DNA of 6,050 nt from assembly GCA_025464915.1 (NCBI GenBank), contig JAODNF010000090.1, positions 1-6,050 of the forward strand, given 5' to 3'. Below are positions 5,357-6,050 of the stretch, piece by piece. The position numbers and the translations under genes are program-made. Origin of the DNA: Frankiales bacterium (GTDB taxonomy: Bacteria > Actinomycetota > Actinomycetes > Mycobacteriales > SCTD01). Within the stretch, counting starts at the first letter, position 1. Each line of letters begins with the position of its first letter. A model generated the notes under the pieces. That model was not told the DNA's origin. It ran no database searches and worked only from the letters and a program-made list of their open reading frames with translations.

Positions 5357-6050
5357 GTGCCCGGCATCGACCTCCACACCCACTCCACCGCCTCGGACGG
5401 CAGCACGCCGCCCGAAGCGCTGGTGCGTGAGGCGAGAGAACTGGGCCTCGACGTCGTCGCCCTGACCGACCACGACACGACGGGCGGCTGGGCACCGGCC
5501 GCGGCCGCCCTCCCCGAGGGGCTCGGTCTGGTCCGCGGAGCCGAGATCTCGTGCAGCCGGGGCGGCATCTCCCTGCACCTGCTGGCCTACCTGTTCGATC
5601 CGGACGACGTACCCCTCGCCGACCAGCTGCGGGTCCTCCGGGAGAGCCGGGTCACGCGGGCGGAGCGCATGGTCGCGATGCTCGAGGCGGACGGGCACCC
5701 GGTCACCTGGGACCACGTGCAGGAGGTCGCCGGGGGCACCGTCGGCCGGCCGCATGTCGCGCTCGCCATGATCGAGGCAGGCCTGGTGGCCTCGATCGAG
5801 GAGGCCTTCTCGCCGGAGTGGATCGGGACGCGTGGGCGCTACTGGGCGGGCAAGCAGGAGCTCGACGTGATCGATGCCATGGCCCTCGTCCACGCCGCCG
5901 GCGGGGTCACCGTCTTCGCCCACCCGGGAGCCGACGCCAGAGGGCGCACCGTTCCCGACAGCGTAATCGAGGAGATGGCCGGTGCCGGCCTCACCGGGCT
6001 CGAGGTCGACCACGTCGACCACATCCCCGAGACCCGGGAGCGGTTGCGGG
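5357..6050 (+). CDS. PHP domain phosphoesterase, YciV/TrpH-like (3' end cut by window)
   Basis: 231 complete codons are visible and the frame is still open at the window edge. The PHP metal-site motifs appear in order: DLHTHSTASDG (His7, His9, Asp14), LTDHD (His39), GAEIS (Glu63), SLHLLAY (His74) and VFAHPG (His189), followed by GLEVDHVDH (215-223). The last expected ligand motif (SDxH type) falls beyond the edge; family members are roughly 280 residues. The region between His74 and His189 is helical and contains GRPHVALAMIEAG (130-142), typical of the YciV group. Relatives include the E. coli enzyme RNase AM, a 5'-3' exonuclease that also dephosphorylates 3',5'-nucleotide bisphosphates, so a cytosolic role in RNA 5'-end trimming or nucleotide turnover is plausible here but inferred. 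The GTG at 5357 places the first metal motif five residues in, as usual, and a -10-like element lies seven bases upstream. There is no Shine-Dalgarno site. Confidence 0.92.
   Translation, partial: MPGIDLHTHSTASDGSTPPEALVREARELGLDVVALTDHDTTGGWAPAAAALPEGLGLVRGAEISCSRGGISLHLLAYLFDPDDVPLADQLRVLRESRVTRAERMVAMLEADGHPVTWDHVQEVAGGTVGRPHVALAMIEAGLVASIEEAFSPEWIGTRGRYWAGKQELDVIDAMALVHAAGGVTVFAHPGADARGRTVPDSVIEEMAGAGLTGLEVDHVDHIPETRERLR

Noticed and set aside
5240..6022. A 260-codon open frame on the minus strand
   Set aside because: It is antisense to the PHP gene, whose metal-site motifs leave no doubt about the coding strand.

Overview
The window is a single-strand stretch of very GC-rich DNA. Codon third positions are almost all G or C, five of the seven visible starts are GTG, and several genes lack a Shine-Dalgarno site. 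All of the confidently recognised families (DUF6351, the actinobacterial form of SUFU, DUF2332, DCC, a MaoC subfamily, DUF6758, PHP) are at home in Actinomycetota. A Nocardioides-like or other Propionibacteriales or Streptomyces-related host is plausible, but the genus cannot be fixed from this sequence. Everything looks chromosomal. I see no transposase, integrase, tRNA, rRNA or CRISPR array, and no change in base composition that would suggest a recent island.

Layout, all on the + strand: (1) the 3' part of a large, probably secreted DUF6351 protein with an alpha/beta-hydrolase-like Gly-Cys-Ser-Gly-Gly motif, ending at 1992. (2) A tight three-gene unit: a suppressor-of-fused (SUFU) domain protein (2002-2562), a DUF2332 protein with a SAM-binding-like glycine motif (2559-3587), and a DCC-family thiol-disulfide protein (3584-3991). 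These are joined by two 4-base start/stop overlaps. (3) A MaoC-fold hydratase-like protein (4043-4543) with a good Shine-Dalgarno site. (4) A DUF6758 protein with an N-terminal zinc-ribbon-like motif (4592-5200). (5) A probable unrecognised 37-residue gene (5224-5337). (6) The start of a PHP-domain phosphoesterase of the YciV/TrpH type (5357 to the window edge), cut off before its last metal ligands.

The three overlapping genes are probably one translationally coupled operon. The SUFU, DUF6758 and PHP genes each appear to begin at or within a base of a transcription start, with a -10-like hexamer ending 6-7 bases before the start codon (leaderless mRNAs). They may therefore be expressed as separate units even though they are closely packed. 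No shared pathway is evident. MaoC acts on CoA thioesters and PHP probably on nucleotides or RNA ends, while SUFU, DUF2332, DCC and DUF6758 have no assigned bacterial role.

I did not find a clear new multi-gene system. The most worthwhile leads are the 37-residue ORF, the coupled SUFU-DUF2332-DCC trio, the repeated leaderless-promoter architecture, and the active-site features of the DUF6351 and MaoC proteins.
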